A stretch of DNA of 64,000 nt from WTFV01 sp965200895 (GTDB taxonomy: Bacteria; Acidobacteriota; Vicinamibacteria; Vicinamibacterales; UBA8438), in contig CBDAVM010000002.1 of NCBI GenBank assembly GCA_965200895.1, forward strand, positions 1,922,001 through 1,986,000, given 5' to 3'. Both the position numbers and the translations under genes were made by a program. A model generated the notes under the pieces. That model ran no database searches. It was not told where the DNA came from and saw nothing but the letters and a program-made list of their open reading frames with translations. Within the stretch, counting starts at the first letter, position 1. Each line of letters starts with the position of its first letter. Positions 1-8,029 of the stretch are shown here, piece by piece.

Positions 1-1
1 C

Positions 2-466
2 AACGGGGCCGGCGTCTCCGGAGAGCTGTTCAGGAACGTGGCTCCGGCGCTGGAGGTGCACGGCGAGTCAACCCGGAAGGCCAGGGTCGACAAGCCGGTC
101 ACACTGACTGCGGTCGCTCACGACGAGGACGGATTGCCGAGACCGCGGCGGATGCGCCCGGTGGACCCGGGCCGTCCCACAAGTCTGACGCCGATCTCGG
201 CGACAGGCCTGCGGCTCACCTGGTTCCTCTACCGGGGAGCGGCGCCGGTCACCTTCGATCCGGTGCAGACCAAGGCCTGGGAGGACACCCGAGCCAACTC
301 GAACTCCCCGTGGGGCGCGGGCTGGGAAACGCCCGCCCCGCCTCCCGACCACAAGTGGGTGGTGCAGGCGACCTTCAGCGAGCCGGGCGCCTATGTGCTG
401 CGCTGCATCGCCCACGACGGTGGGCTGGGAACCTACGAGGACATCACGTTCCTGGTGACGGAATGA
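2..466 (+). CDS. C-terminal part of an unknown, probably exported protein (cut by window edge)
   Basis: The frame is open from the first base and ends at a TGA at 464-466, so the true start lies left of the window; an internal GTG at 38 is not needed. About 154 residues are visible. They read like a beta-rich extracellular domain: a stretch resembling Ig/PKD-type folds (alternating hydrophobics, VTLTAVAHDEDG near the start, and GAYVLRCIAHDGG near the end). No catalytic motif can be seen. The next gene is on the opposite strand and convergent, with 82 bases between. Function is unknown; only the reading frame and the exported-domain flavour are supported. Confidence 0.6.
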   Translation, partial: NGAGVSGELFRNVAPALEVHGESTRKARVDKPVTLTAVAHDEDGLPRPRRMRPVDPGRPTSLTPISATGLRLTWFLYRGAAPVTFDPVQTKAWEDTRANSNSPWGAGWETPAPPPDHKWVVQATFSEPGAYVLRCIAHDGGLGTYEDITFLVTE

Positions 467-548
467 ACCACCCGGCGCGGCTGCGGCGTAGCTGCGCGCT
501 CGGACGCAGCCGCGCGGTGGCGCAACCGAGATGGCCCCACAACGGGGA

Positions 549-1331
549 TCAGTCGGGGTGGGCCCCGTACGGCGCGTCACGACGTTCCCGTACACGAACG
601 CTGGCGCGACGACGCACGATGCGCGCCACGGCCTCCGTGCATTCGTCGCGCGTCACGCTCGACCGGACGCTGTCCACGGCCTCGCGGACGTCGTCCGGCG
701 TGAGGCCGCCGAGGACGGCGGAGACGGCGAGCTCGCGCGGTTGCTCCCCCCGCCGCAGGGCGAGGAACTGCACGCGCAGCTCGCGCGTTCCCCGGCGGCC
801 GTGCAGCCGCCAGAACTCGCGCACGCCCAGATCGGCGTACCGACCGATCCTGCCCTCGTCGGCGTTCGTGATCTCGGCCTCGACCACGAGGTCGAGCGGG
901 GTGCGTTCGAGGAACGCGTCGGCGGCGGCCTCCCCTTCGACGAGGGCGGCGCGATAGCCCCTGGCGCGATCGCCGAGGTAGAACGCGCAGTCCGGCTCCA
1001 TGCCCGTCCCGTCGGGCTCGTCCGGTCTGCGCAGACGGGTGTGCCGGAGTTTTTTCGCGGCGCCCGTGACGACGCTTCCCGCCACGTCCACGATGTCGTC
1101 GAAGATCGCGGTGAGATCCTCGTGAAGGCGTGAGGGGGTCATCAGGGTGATCAACCCGCGCACCGGATCGAGGCAGACCCGGCCGAAGAGCTCGTTCCAG
1201 TCGATGGCGGAGAGCGCGCCGATGGTCGCGGCGTCGGCGCGCAGCACGTGGATGGTGGACCCGAGCGGGCCGACGTGCATCGTCGCTTCCCGATCGACCG
1301 CGCCGACCGCGGCCTGGGCATCCTGCACCAT
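549..1331 (-). CDS. Uma2-family (DUF820) putative restriction endonuclease
   Basis: 260 residues. The C-terminal half has the Uma2 signature of the PD-(D/E)XK superfamily: EPD at residues 112-114, a strand DLVVEAEI at 147-154 carrying the acidic pair, and YADLGVREFW at 165-174, the usual Uma2 closing motif. The usual lysine of the motif is not obvious (arginines 161/164 stand there), so activity is uncertain. Uma2 proteins are widespread, often multicopy and of uncertain biological role. The gene stands alone: its upstream neighbour is on the same strand but 117 bases away, and a TATCGT hexamer lies six bases before the ATG. ATG at 1331 and GTG at 1328 are both possible starts. Confidence 0.8.
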   Translation of the reverse strand: MVQDAQAAVGAVDREATMHVGPLGSTIHVLRADAATIGALSAIDWNELFGRVCLDPVRGLITLMTPSRLHEDLTAIFDDIVDVAGSVVTGAAKKLRHTRLRRPDEPDGTGMEPDCAFYLGDRARGYRAALVEGEAAADAFLERTPLDLVVEAEITNADEGRIGRYADLGVREFWRLHGRRGTRELRVQFLALRRGEQPRELAVSAVLGGLTPDDVREAVDSVRSSVTRDECTEAVARIVRRRASVRVRERRDAPYGAHPD

Positions 1332-1448
1332 GTCTCCACGATAGCATGCGGGCCATCGGCGGCGCGGGTCGTCCCGGACTGGCGCTTCGTGCAGGAGGTC
1401 GCGTCACTGCGAAGGGCGTGGGCAGGATTCGCAGCCACCCCGAAGTGG

Positions 1449-2807
1449 TCAGCTTCCCCTCATCGCAGCCGCCGGGCCGGGCGCAACTCCACCGGATGGC
1501 GCACCGGCGAAACGCGCCTCCATCTCACGCCGGGCCCTGACGGCCGGGACGTGCGGGTCGATCTCGACGTCGTCCCACCCCACCATCTCGCCCGCCCCGA
1601 CAACCCGCTTCAGCGCCACGCCGTGTGCGAGTCCGATGGGCAGCGCGCCCCGTTCGAGTGACGCCGGCGCCGGGAGCAGCCTGCCGTAGACGGTGAACCC
1701 GCCCTCCCCGTCGAGGATCTCCCCCACCGCGAGATCGCGTTTCGCGGTCGCCGCCACGTCGCCGACGAAGCCGCGGGTGGCGCCGGTCGGTCTGCCGAAC
1801 AGCCCGGCGGACAGGATCGACACGTTCAGCTCCAGCCCGATGAGGTGGAACGGCTTGTACATCGCCGAGTAGCGGCCCGTGGCGTCCGTGTTCATGCCGT
1901 ACTGGCGGAAGCAGCCGGCGGTATAGTCGTTGGGCGCCTCGATGACCACGTAGACGCCCCAGCGCAGGTCACGCGGCACCGGCCGGCCGTCGCGCTCGAG
2001 CGACGACACCACCTCGACCTGCCCCTTGTGGTGGAGCTGGCCGCCGATGTCGGCAGGACGCAGGACGTGCGCGAGGTCGTCGGCGCCGCACGGCGGGAAC
2101 CGCAGGCCATCAGGCGCCGGCGCGAGACCGGTGGCGTTGGCGATGGCGGCCATCTCGATGGCCGACTTCGTTCCGTCGAGGAACGAGTTGAACATGCGGC
2201 TGTTCATGCCGGCCGACGCGGCCTGCGCGGCGGTGAGGCCGTAGTGCTCCCACACCGTGTCCGGCGTCGAGGCGTGGTATGCCGGCAGGTACTTCGTCCC
2301 CTTCCCCGCCGCCACCACGTCGAAGCCGCAGGAGCGCGCCCATTCCACCAGCTCGCAGGTGAGCGCCGGTTGATCACCGTAGGCCATCGTGTAGACGACG
2401 CCCGCGGCGCGCGCCTCGGCCGCGAGCAGCGGCCCGGCCAGGACGTCGGCCTCGACATTGACCATGACGATGTGCCGGCCCGCCGCGAAGGCGGCCCGGG
2501 CGTGCGCGATGCCCGCCGCCGGATCTCCCGTCGCCTCGACCACGACGTCGACGCCATCCCCGGCGATGGCCTCCTCCGCGTCGGCCGTGAACCGCGTCGC
2601 CGCGGTGCGCGCGGCGCTCCAGCCCACGGCCCCGCACGCCGCACGGGCGCGGTCCGGATCGAGATCCGCGATGACGGTCACCTCGACGCCGGCCGCCGAC
2701 GGGACCTGACTCAGGAACATCGAGCCGAACTTGCCGGCGCCGACGAGCCCCACCCGCACCGGCCGGCCGGCCGCGGCGCGCTCGCAGAGCTGCGCGTAGA
2801 GGTACAT
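1449..2807 (-). CDS. NAD(P)-dependent oxidoreductase of the Gfo/Idh/MocA-like type with C-terminal SAF domain
   Basis: 452 residues from the ATG at 2807; a longer open frame runs into the upstream dioxygenase gene but its extra 84 residues are a shadow of that gene. The N-terminus has a Rossmann fingerprint (VGLVGAGKFGSMF, about residues 19-31) followed by VTVIADLDPDRA. The C-terminal region (KRDLAVGEILDGEGGFTVYG) looks like a SAF domain, as in homoserine-dehydrogenase-like and flagellar SAF oxidoreductases. Substrate cannot be read from sequence; relatives act on sugar-like or amino-acid-like carbonyls. It starts 10 bases after the stop of the PhyH gene, so the two are almost surely co-transcribed and probably act on the same compound. 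Confidence 0.8.
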   Translation of the reverse strand: MYLYAQLCERAAAGRPVRVGLVGAGKFGSMFLSQVPSAAGVEVTVIADLDPDRARAACGAVGWSAARTAATRFTADAEEAIAGDGVDVVVEATGDPAAGIAHARAAFAAGRHIVMVNVEADVLAGPLLAAEARAAGVVYTMAYGDQPALTCELVEWARSCGFDVVAAGKGTKYLPAYHASTPDTVWEHYGLTAAQAASAGMNSRMFNSFLDGTKSAIEMAAIANATGLAPAPDGLRFPPCGADDLAHVLRPADIGGQLHHKGQVEVVSSLERDGRPVPRDLRWGVYVVIEAPNDYTAGCFRQYGMNTDATGRYSAMYKPFHLIGLELNVSILSAGLFGRPTGATRGFVGDVAATAKRDLAVGEILDGEGGFTVYGRLLPAPASLERGALPIGLAHGVALKRVVGAGEMVGWDDVEIDPHVPAVRARREMEARFAGAPSGGVAPGPAAAMRGS

Positions 2808-2817
2808 CGGTTCCCGA

Positions 2818-3612
2818 TCAGGCTGCCGAACCGCCGCGCACGAGATCGGCGAGACAGTCGTCCGACAGCGGCTCGATCGGCGTGAAGTCGCGGTGGGCGA
2901 TCCACGGGGCGCGCTTGAAGCGCCGGATGTGGTTGTCGACGTGACACAGCGACAGGTAGACGATGCTGCGGCCGAACGGACTGATGTTCGGCGGGCTCGC
3001 GTGCACCAGGGTGGAGGCGAAGACGATGATGCTGCCCGCGGGCCCGGTCGGAGCGACACAGCCGCCCCGTTCGGCGAGCCGCGTCACCGTGGCGCGATCG
3101 AGCGTCCACAGCGGGTAGCTGGTCGTCTCCAGATCGTGCCCCGCGTCGAAGACGCCCTGCCGGTGGCTCCCCGGCAGGAACAGCAGCGGCCCGTTGGCGG
3201 CGGTCACCTCGTCGAGGAACACCGCGATGTTCATGGCGCGCGGTTCGGGCATCTCGTCATCGCGATGCCAGGTGCCGAAGTCCTGGTGCCACTGCCAGAC
3301 CTCACCGTCGAACGCGGCCTTCGCGTTCACCTTGTACTGGTGCATGTAGACCGGGCCGTCGACGATCTGCATCACCGGCTCGACCAGCCGCGGGTGGCGC
3401 CCCAGGCGGCGGAACGCCTCGTGGTAGGTGTGCGCGGCGAACGCCGTGCGCGCGACGCCGCTCGACTCGCGCCACACCTCCTCGCGGTCGAGGGAGTAGA
3501 CCTCGTCGGCGGCTGCCCGCAGCATGGCCGCCTCGGCCGCCGAGAAGCAGGCCGGGAAGAAGAGGTAGCCCTGCTCCTCGAACCGCGCGATCTCCTCGGG
3601 ACTCAGCTTCAT
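2818..3612 (-). CDS. Phytanoyl-CoA dioxygenase (PhyH) family protein, EctD-like
   Basis: 264 residues. A non-haem Fe(II)/2-oxoglutarate dioxygenase: the iron triad is visible as H109-x-D111 (WQWHQDFGTWH) and distal H204 (TLVHASPPN), with R215 suited to bind 2-oxoglutarate. The stretch VYMHQYKVNAKAAF, the WHxDFxTWH motif and GPLLFLPGSH closely recall ectoine hydroxylase EctD, yet no ectABC genes lie nearby. It may hydroxylate another small zwitterion or amino-acid derivative. A purine-rich ribosome site (GAGGAGG) precedes the ATG. The following oxidoreductase gene starts 10 bases downstream, suggesting hydroxylation followed by oxidation or reduction of the product. Confidence 0.85.
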   Translation of the reverse strand: MKLSPEEIARFEEQGYLFFPACFSAAEAAMLRAAADEVYSLDREEVWRESSGVARTAFAAHTYHEAFRRLGRHPRLVEPVMQIVDGPVYMHQYKVNAKAAFDGEVWQWHQDFGTWHRDDEMPEPRAMNIAVFLDEVTAANGPLLFLPGSHRQGVFDAGHDLETTSYPLWTLDRATVTRLAERGGCVAPTGPAGSIIVFASTLVHASPPNISPFGRSIVYLSLCHVDNHIRRFKRAPWIAHRDFTPIEPLSDDCLADLVRGGSAA

Positions 3613-3704
3613 GGCGGTCCTCCTCGCGCCTCGCGCAACGCTCCGGGGCCGCGCCCGACGCCGCCGCCAAGTCTACGTGGAACGCCACGCGCAGTCTGCA
3701 CGAG

Positions 3705-4583
3705 TCACCCCCCTGCACCACGGCGGCGCAGCCGTGCGTACCGTCCGAGTGCGTCCCGCCAGTGCGGCATCCCGACACCGACCCGAGCGAGCTTGTGGTT
3801 CGACAGGGCGCAGAACCGGGGGCGCGGGGCGCGCAGTTGCAGCTCGTCGAGGGTGATCCCCTGGATGACCGGCGTCACGCCGAGCTGCCGCCCCAGCTCC
3901 GCCGTCACCTCGAACCAGGTGGCGTGCCCCGAGCCGACGCAGTGATACAGACCGTTCGGGGCCGCCGTCCGCACCAGCGCCAACGTGGCCGCGGCGACGT
4001 CGTCGACGTAGCTCGGGGAGACGACACGGTCCACGAAGGCCCGCACCTCGCGCCCGTCCAGCAGGCCGTCGGCGATGCGATCGAGACTGCTGCCGAGACG
4101 GCGGCCGCCCTCGGCCGGCGCCAGCGCTCCCCCGCCGAACAGGCTCTCGACGCGGAGCACGTAGTGCCGCGCGCCCTGCGCGAACCACTCCCCCAGCAGC
4201 TTCGAGGTCGCGTAGACGCTCTGCGGATTGGGTGCGTCGTCTTCGCCGTACGGCTCGGACGCGGTCCCGTCGAAGACGAAGTCGGTGCCGTAATGGACCA
4301 GGGTGGCGTCGACTCCGGCCGCCGCGCGGGCGAGCGAGCGGACCCCGAACGCGTTGACCGCCAGGGCCGTGACCGGGTCGTCCTCGGCGCCGTCGACGGC
4401 GTTGCAGGCAGCGCAGTTGAGGATCGCTCCGGGACGCAGGTCGTCCACCCGCGCCCGCACGGCGGTATCGTCGGTCAGGTCGAGATCGGCGCGGCCGAGC
4501 GCCACGACGTCGTATGCGGCCGCGAACGCCGCCGTGACGGTGCGGCCGAGCTGCCCGCCCGCACCGGTGACCAGCACCTTCAC
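3705..4583 (-). CDS. rfbD: dTDP-4-dehydrorhamnose reductase
   Basis: 292 residues. Extended SDR: N-terminal glycine motif in MKVLVTGAGGQLGR, and the catalytic YATSK (Y-x-x-x-K) in the middle third. RmlD/RfbD carries out the last step of dTDP-L-rhamnose synthesis, reducing dTDP-4-keto-L-rhamnose with NAD(P)H in the cytoplasm. Its ATG overlaps the smpB stop codon by four bases (ATGA), so it is translationally coupled to smpB. The dehydratase rfbB lies 3.4 kb away on the other strand; rmlA and rmlC are not in the window. Length fits the family. Confidence 0.88.
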   Translation of the reverse strand: MKVLVTGAGGQLGRTVTAAFAAAYDVVALGRADLDLTDDTAVRARVDDLRPGAILNCAACNAVDGAEDDPVTALAVNAFGVRSLARAAAGVDATLVHYGTDFVFDGTASEPYGEDDAPNPQSVYATSKLLGEWFAQGARHYVLRVESLFGGGALAPAEGGRRLGSSLDRIADGLLDGREVRAFVDRVVSPSYVDDVAAATLALVRTAAPNGLYHCVGSGHATWFEVTAELGRQLGVTPVIQGITLDELQLRAPRPRFCALSNHKLARVGVGMPHWRDALGRYARLRRRGAGG

Positions 4584-5065
4584 CGGGAACGTTCCTTGAC
4601 CATGGCGCGGGTTTCGCGATCGACCTGACGGCGCTTGATGGCCTCCCGCTTGTCGTACATCTTCTTGCCCTTCGCGACGCCCACCGTCACCTTGACCAGG
4701 CCCCTGCTGAAGTACATCCGCACCGGTACCAGGGTGAACCCGCGCTCGACCAGCTTGCCGATCAGCTTGCGGATTTCCCGTTTGTTCAGCAGCAGCTTGC
4801 GCCGGCGCAGCGGCTCGTGCTCGCTGTAGCCCCGGTGGCTGTAGGGACTGATGTGCAGGTTGTGCAGGAACACCTCGCCGGCCTCGATCCGCCCGAAGCT
4901 GTCCTTCAGATTGACCCGCCCCTCGCGGATCGCCTTGACCTCGGTGCCCAGCAGGACGACGCCCGCCTCGTAGGTGTCGAAGATGTGGTACTCGTGCCGC
5001 GCCTTGCGGTTGTCGGCGATCAGGTGGGTGCCTGCGGAGCCGTTGCTGCGGGTCGGCGCTGGCAT
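4580..5065 (-). CDS. smpB: SsrA-binding protein SmpB
   Basis: 161 residues, the normal length. SmpB delivers tmRNA to stalled ribosomes in trans-translation. Family motifs are clear: NRKARHEYHI near residue 19, GTEVKAIREGRVNLKD, and the basic C-terminal tail (KGKKMYDKREAIKRRQ, then ERSR) that enters the decoding centre. The stop codon overlaps the rfbD start; pdxA lies immediately upstream with 11 bases between. It belongs to a minus-strand run holB-ricT-pdxA-smpB-rfbD. The tmRNA gene itself is not seen in this window. Confidence 0.97.
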   Translation of the reverse strand: MPAPTRSNGSAGTHLIADNRKARHEYHIFDTYEAGVVLLGTEVKAIREGRVNLKDSFGRIEAGEVFLHNLHISPYSHRGYSEHEPLRRRKLLLNKREIRKLIGKLVERGFTLVPVRMYFSRGLVKVTVGVAKGKKMYDKREAIKRRQVDRETRAMVKERSR

Positions 5066-5076
5066 CGCTGGATCCG

Positions 5077-5970
5077 CTAGCGGCTCGCGGACGCGACGGG
5101 CCGGGTGGCGGCGAGCCGCGCGGCGAGCCGGACGGCGGCGATCATTCCCGAGGGATCGGCGACGCCGCGCCCGGCGATGTCGAAGCCGGTACCATGGTCC
5201 ACTGATGTCCTGACTATCGGCAGGCCCAGGGTGACGTTCACGGCCTCCCCGAAGGCGAGCAGCTTCACCGGCACCAGACCCTGATCGTGATAGCAGGCGA
5301 TGACGGCGTCGAACTCCCGGTGGACGGCGCGCCGGAACACCGCGTCGGCCGGCAGCGGCCCGCTGACATCGATGCCATCGGCACGGCAGCTCTCGAGCAC
5401 GGGAGTGAAGACCACCCGTTCCTCGTCCCCGAGCAGGCCGTCTTCACCGGCGTGCGGATTCAGTCCGGCCAGCGCCAGCCGTGGCCGCGCGACCCCGAAA
5501 CGCGGAAGCTCCGCCTGCGCGAGCCTGATGGTCGTCTCCAGACGATCTGCGGTCAGCACCGCCGGCACCTGCGCGAGCGGGACGTGCACGGTCGCCAGCA
5601 CCACCGTCAGGCGATCGGCATGGAACATCATCCGCACTTCGCCGGCCCCGGTCAGCTCGGCCAGCAGATCCGTGTGCCCGCGCCAGCGAAGCCCGGCGCG
5701 CGCCCACGCCCGCTTGTTGATGGGCCCGGTGGCCACGCCGTCGATGCGCCCCGCCAACGCATCCCGGACGGCTCTGGTGACCGCCTGGTACGATGCCCGG
5801 CCGGCCCCCGCGGATACCGCCCCCGGCCGAAAGCCGCCCGCGCCGAGCGGTTCGTAGAGAACAGGCTCGCAAAGCTGGCGTACAGACGGATCCGCCGCCG
5901 CCTTCGCGGCAACTTCCGGACCGATACCGGCCGGATCGCCCGTGGTGATGCCGATGCGGAGCGGCGCCAT
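5077..5970 (-). CDS. pdxA: 4-hydroxythreonine-4-phosphate dehydrogenase
   Basis: 297 residues from ATG 5970; the frame stays open far upstream but that is a shadow of ricT and holB. PdxA oxidises 4-hydroxy-L-threonine phosphate with NAD in the DXP-dependent pyridoxal-phosphate route. Landmarks: MAPLRIGITTGDPAGIGPE at the N-terminus, GHTDLLAELT, a metal-ligand His in CYHDQGLVPVK, and the C-terminal SVDHGTGFDIAG. It lies 17 bases after ricT and 11 before smpB, consistent with one operon. Slightly shorter than the roughly 330-residue enteric protein but with all conserved blocks. Confidence 0.95.
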   Translation of the reverse strand: MAPLRIGITTGDPAGIGPEVAAKAAADPSVRQLCEPVLYEPLGAGGFRPGAVSAGAGRASYQAVTRAVRDALAGRIDGVATGPINKRAWARAGLRWRGHTDLLAELTGAGEVRMMFHADRLTVVLATVHVPLAQVPAVLTADRLETTIRLAQAELPRFGVARPRLALAGLNPHAGEDGLLGDEERVVFTPVLESCRADGIDVSGPLPADAVFRRAVHREFDAVIACYHDQGLVPVKLLAFGEAVNVTLGLPIVRTSVDHGTGFDIAGRGVADPSGMIAAVRLAARLAATRPVASASR

Positions 5971-5987
5971 GCGAACAGACTGACCGA

Positions 5988-6761
5988 TCACGCGTCGCCG
6001 CAGCCGGCACAGCCGCCGGAGCCGCAACCGGAACCGCAGGATCCGCTGCGGCTGCACGACCCTTCGTGGGCGCAGCCGGCGAACTGCTCGCCCGCCGCGT
6101 TCGGCAGCTCGTAGCGCAGACAGCACTTGAGCCGGCCGCACAGGCCGGACAGCCGTGACGGACTGAGGCTGAGGTTCTGGCGCTTGGCCATCTTGATCGA
6201 GATTGGCTCGAAGCCCCGCAGCCACGTCGTGCAACAGAGCGGGCGCCCGCACGAGCCGTACCCGCCGAGCAGTTTCGCCTCGTCGCGCGCGCCGATCTGC
6301 CGCATCTCGATCCGACAGTGGAACTCGGTCGCCAGATCGCGTACCAGCTCCCGGAAGTCGACCCGTCCCTCGGCCGTGAAATAGAACACGAGATGCGCGC
6401 GGTCGAGCTGCTGCTCGGCCCGCACAAGCTTCATCGGCAGGCGGTGCTCGGCGATCTTGAGGGCGCAGATGCGATACGCGTCGCGCTCCCGACGGCGGTG
6501 CTCGCCCCGCGCCGTGACGTCCTCCGGCGTGGCCCGCCGGATCACCCGGTCGGCGGACTTCGGAGGCGGCGCGACCCGCTCGGCGATCTGCGGGATCGCC
6601 GGCGCGACGGTGGCGTACGCACGCTGCTCGCCACGGGCGACGACCACCTCTTCGCCCGGTCTGAGCGGCGGCCCGAATTCGACTCCTTCCAGGAGAAAAC
6701 GCCGCACGCGCCCCACCGGATCGAACTTGACGCTGACGAAGGGTGGCGTTGCAGTACTCAT
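5988..6761 (-). CDS. ricT: PSP1 / RicT (YaaT)-like regulatory iron-sulfur protein
   Basis: 257 residues. PSP1 C-terminal domain with the cysteine clusters typical of RicT: GGYGSCGRPLCC and SGLCGRLKCC around residues 165-205. In Bacillus RicT works with RicA/RicF as an Fe-S complex that affects RNase Y maturation and sporulation; its role outside Firmicutes is less clear. The last 30 residues form an unusual Cys/Gly/Ser-rich tail (CSRSGSCGSGCGSGGC) that could bind another metal. It sits directly after holB (9 bases), the same holB-ricT order as in many phyla. Gene symbol given by family similarity. Confidence 0.85.
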   Translation of the reverse strand: MSTATPPFVSVKFDPVGRVRRFLLEGVEFGPPLRPGEEVVVARGEQRAYATVAPAIPQIAERVAPPPKSADRVIRRATPEDVTARGEHRRRERDAYRICALKIAEHRLPMKLVRAEQQLDRAHLVFYFTAEGRVDFRELVRDLATEFHCRIEMRQIGARDEAKLLGGYGSCGRPLCCTTWLRGFEPISIKMAKRQNLSLSPSRLSGLCGRLKCCLRYELPNAAGEQFAGCAHEGSCSRSGSCGSGCGSGGCAGCGDA

Positions 6762-6770
6762 GCTCGCCTC

Positions 6771-7793
6771 CTACAGTCGGCACGCGATCCAGTCGGCCAC
6801 GACCTTCGAACTCACGTTCTGATCCACCGCCCGGAGCGCCTCGTCGACCGCGGCGAACGCCCGCGGGCCGCGCGCCCCGCCCCACGTGGCGGCCAGCTCG
6901 CCGAGCGCTCCACGAAGATCGGCATTGGCCGGCTCTGCGCCGGCGCCGGCCGCGACCAGCGCGACGTCGCGGAGCAGCGCGGCCAACGCCTGCAGCCGCT
7001 CGCGCAGCTCCTGCCGGTCTGCGGCCGCGGTGCGCTTCTTCGCGCCTCGGGCCACCGCGAAGTCCTTTGCGCCGGCCAGCCGCGCCCGGGCATCGCGCGA
7101 CGCCGACACCGAACGCAACAGCCCGACCGCCGCGTCGCGACTCCCCTGTTGATCGCGCGACGTCATCTGCAGGGCGCGGGCCACGCTGCCGCCAGCCGCC
7201 GCAGCGGCCGGGCGGGCGACCCGCTCGTCGACGCCGCGCTGCGCCAGGATGCCCACGATGTCGTCGACACCGAGCGGGCCGAGGCGCAGCCGGGGACAGC
7301 GCGACCGGACCGTGTCCAGCAGCATGTCGGGCCGCGCGGTCACCAGCACGAACTGCGAGCGCGCGGGGGGCTCCTCCAGCGCCTTCAAGAGGGCATTCTG
7401 CGCTGGCGGCACGAGCAGATCCGCGTCGTCGACGACGATCACGCGGCGCCGCCCCTCGAACGGACGATAGGCCACCTGGCCGATCGCCCTCCGCACCTGG
7501 TCGATGGTGATCGAACCGCTCTCGCCCGGGCGAAGGACCAGCACATCCGGATAGGCGTCCTTCTCGATGCGCCGACAGGCGGAGCACGCGCCGCAGCCGT
7601 CGACGGCCAGCTCGGACGCCCCGCGCCGCAGTGCGGTGCAGTTGAACGCCTGCGCAATGGCGGTGGCCACCAGCCGTTTGCCGATTCCGCCGGTACCGGT
7701 GAGCAGCACGCTGGGGGGCAGCGAGTCGCGCGCGATGGCGCGCGAGATGCGGATCATCACGGCGCGGTGGCCGACGAGGCGGTCGAACGGCAT
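6771..7793 (-). CDS. holB: DNA polymerase III delta-prime subunit
   Basis: 340 residues from ATG 7793; 44 further in-frame residues upstream are arginine/proline-rich junk. Clamp-loader subunit of the replicase. Landmarks: degenerate P-loop GTGGIGKR at 33-40 (Arg replaces the usual Ser/Thr, as is common in delta-prime), a zinc-knuckle C-x2-C-x2-C (CGACSAC), the Walker-B-like VIVVDDADLL, and NALLKALEEPP, a strongly conserved clamp-loader motif. The C-terminal third is Ala/Arg-rich and poorly conserved, as usual. First gene of the minus-strand run ricT-pdxA-smpB-rfbD. Confidence 0.92.
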   Translation of the reverse strand: MPFDRLVGHRAVMIRISRAIARDSLPPSVLLTGTGGIGKRLVATAIAQAFNCTALRRGASELAVDGCGACSACRRIEKDAYPDVLVLRPGESGSITIDQVRRAIGQVAYRPFEGRRRVIVVDDADLLVPPAQNALLKALEEPPARSQFVLVTARPDMLLDTVRSRCPRLRLGPLGVDDIVGILAQRGVDERVARPAAAAAGGSVARALQMTSRDQQGSRDAAVGLLRSVSASRDARARLAGAKDFAVARGAKKRTAAADRQELRERLQALAALLRDVALVAAGAGAEPANADLRGALGELAATWGGARGPRAFAAVDEALRAVDQNVSSKVVADWIACRL

Positions 7794-7880
7794 GGCCTGC
7801 CGGCATCGTAGCACAGCGCATCCGGGCCGGCGGCGCCGTGCACCCGGGCCGGGCGGTGCCGCCCGGACCGGGTTGTCCGG

Positions 7881-7886
7881 TATGAT
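7881..7886 (+). promoter_or_regulatory. -10-like hexamer TATGAT before the small ORF / rfbB
   Basis: TATGAT differs from TATAAT at one position and lies 11 bases before the ATG at 7898, so a transcript would begin at or just before that codon. No convincing -35 box is visible 16-18 bases upstream. Confidence 0.4.
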
Positions 7887-7897
7887 TGTCGTCCACC

Positions 7898-8029
7898 ATG
7901 AAGGGACTCGTCTCGAAAGAACCACTCGTGACCGCCCCCGTCGAGTACGCGGCCACCGTCAACCGGGCTCCCGTCGCGGGCCTGCGGACGAAGGCGCTGC
8001 TCCTGATCCCGGACGGGCGCGATGGTTGA
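7898..8029 (+). CDS. Possible 43-residue leader peptide overlapping rfbB
   Basis: An ATG-to-TGA frame of 43 codons (beginning MKGLVSKEPL and ending LLIPDGRDG) that fills the gap between the holB start and rfbB. It begins 11 bases after a -10-like TATGAT and its stop codon overlaps the rfbB start by eight bases, an arrangement suited to translational coupling. No homology is recognised. It could be a leader peptide, a conserved small protein, or chance coding; the codon use looks ordinary for this genome. Confidence 0.3.
   Translation: MKGLVSKEPLVTAPVEYAATVNRAPVAGLRTKALLLIPDGRDG

Noticed and set aside
5971..7962. N-terminal extension of pdxA by about 660 codons
   Set aside because: The frame is open only because it shadows ricT and holB; conserved PdxA sequence begins at ATG 5970.
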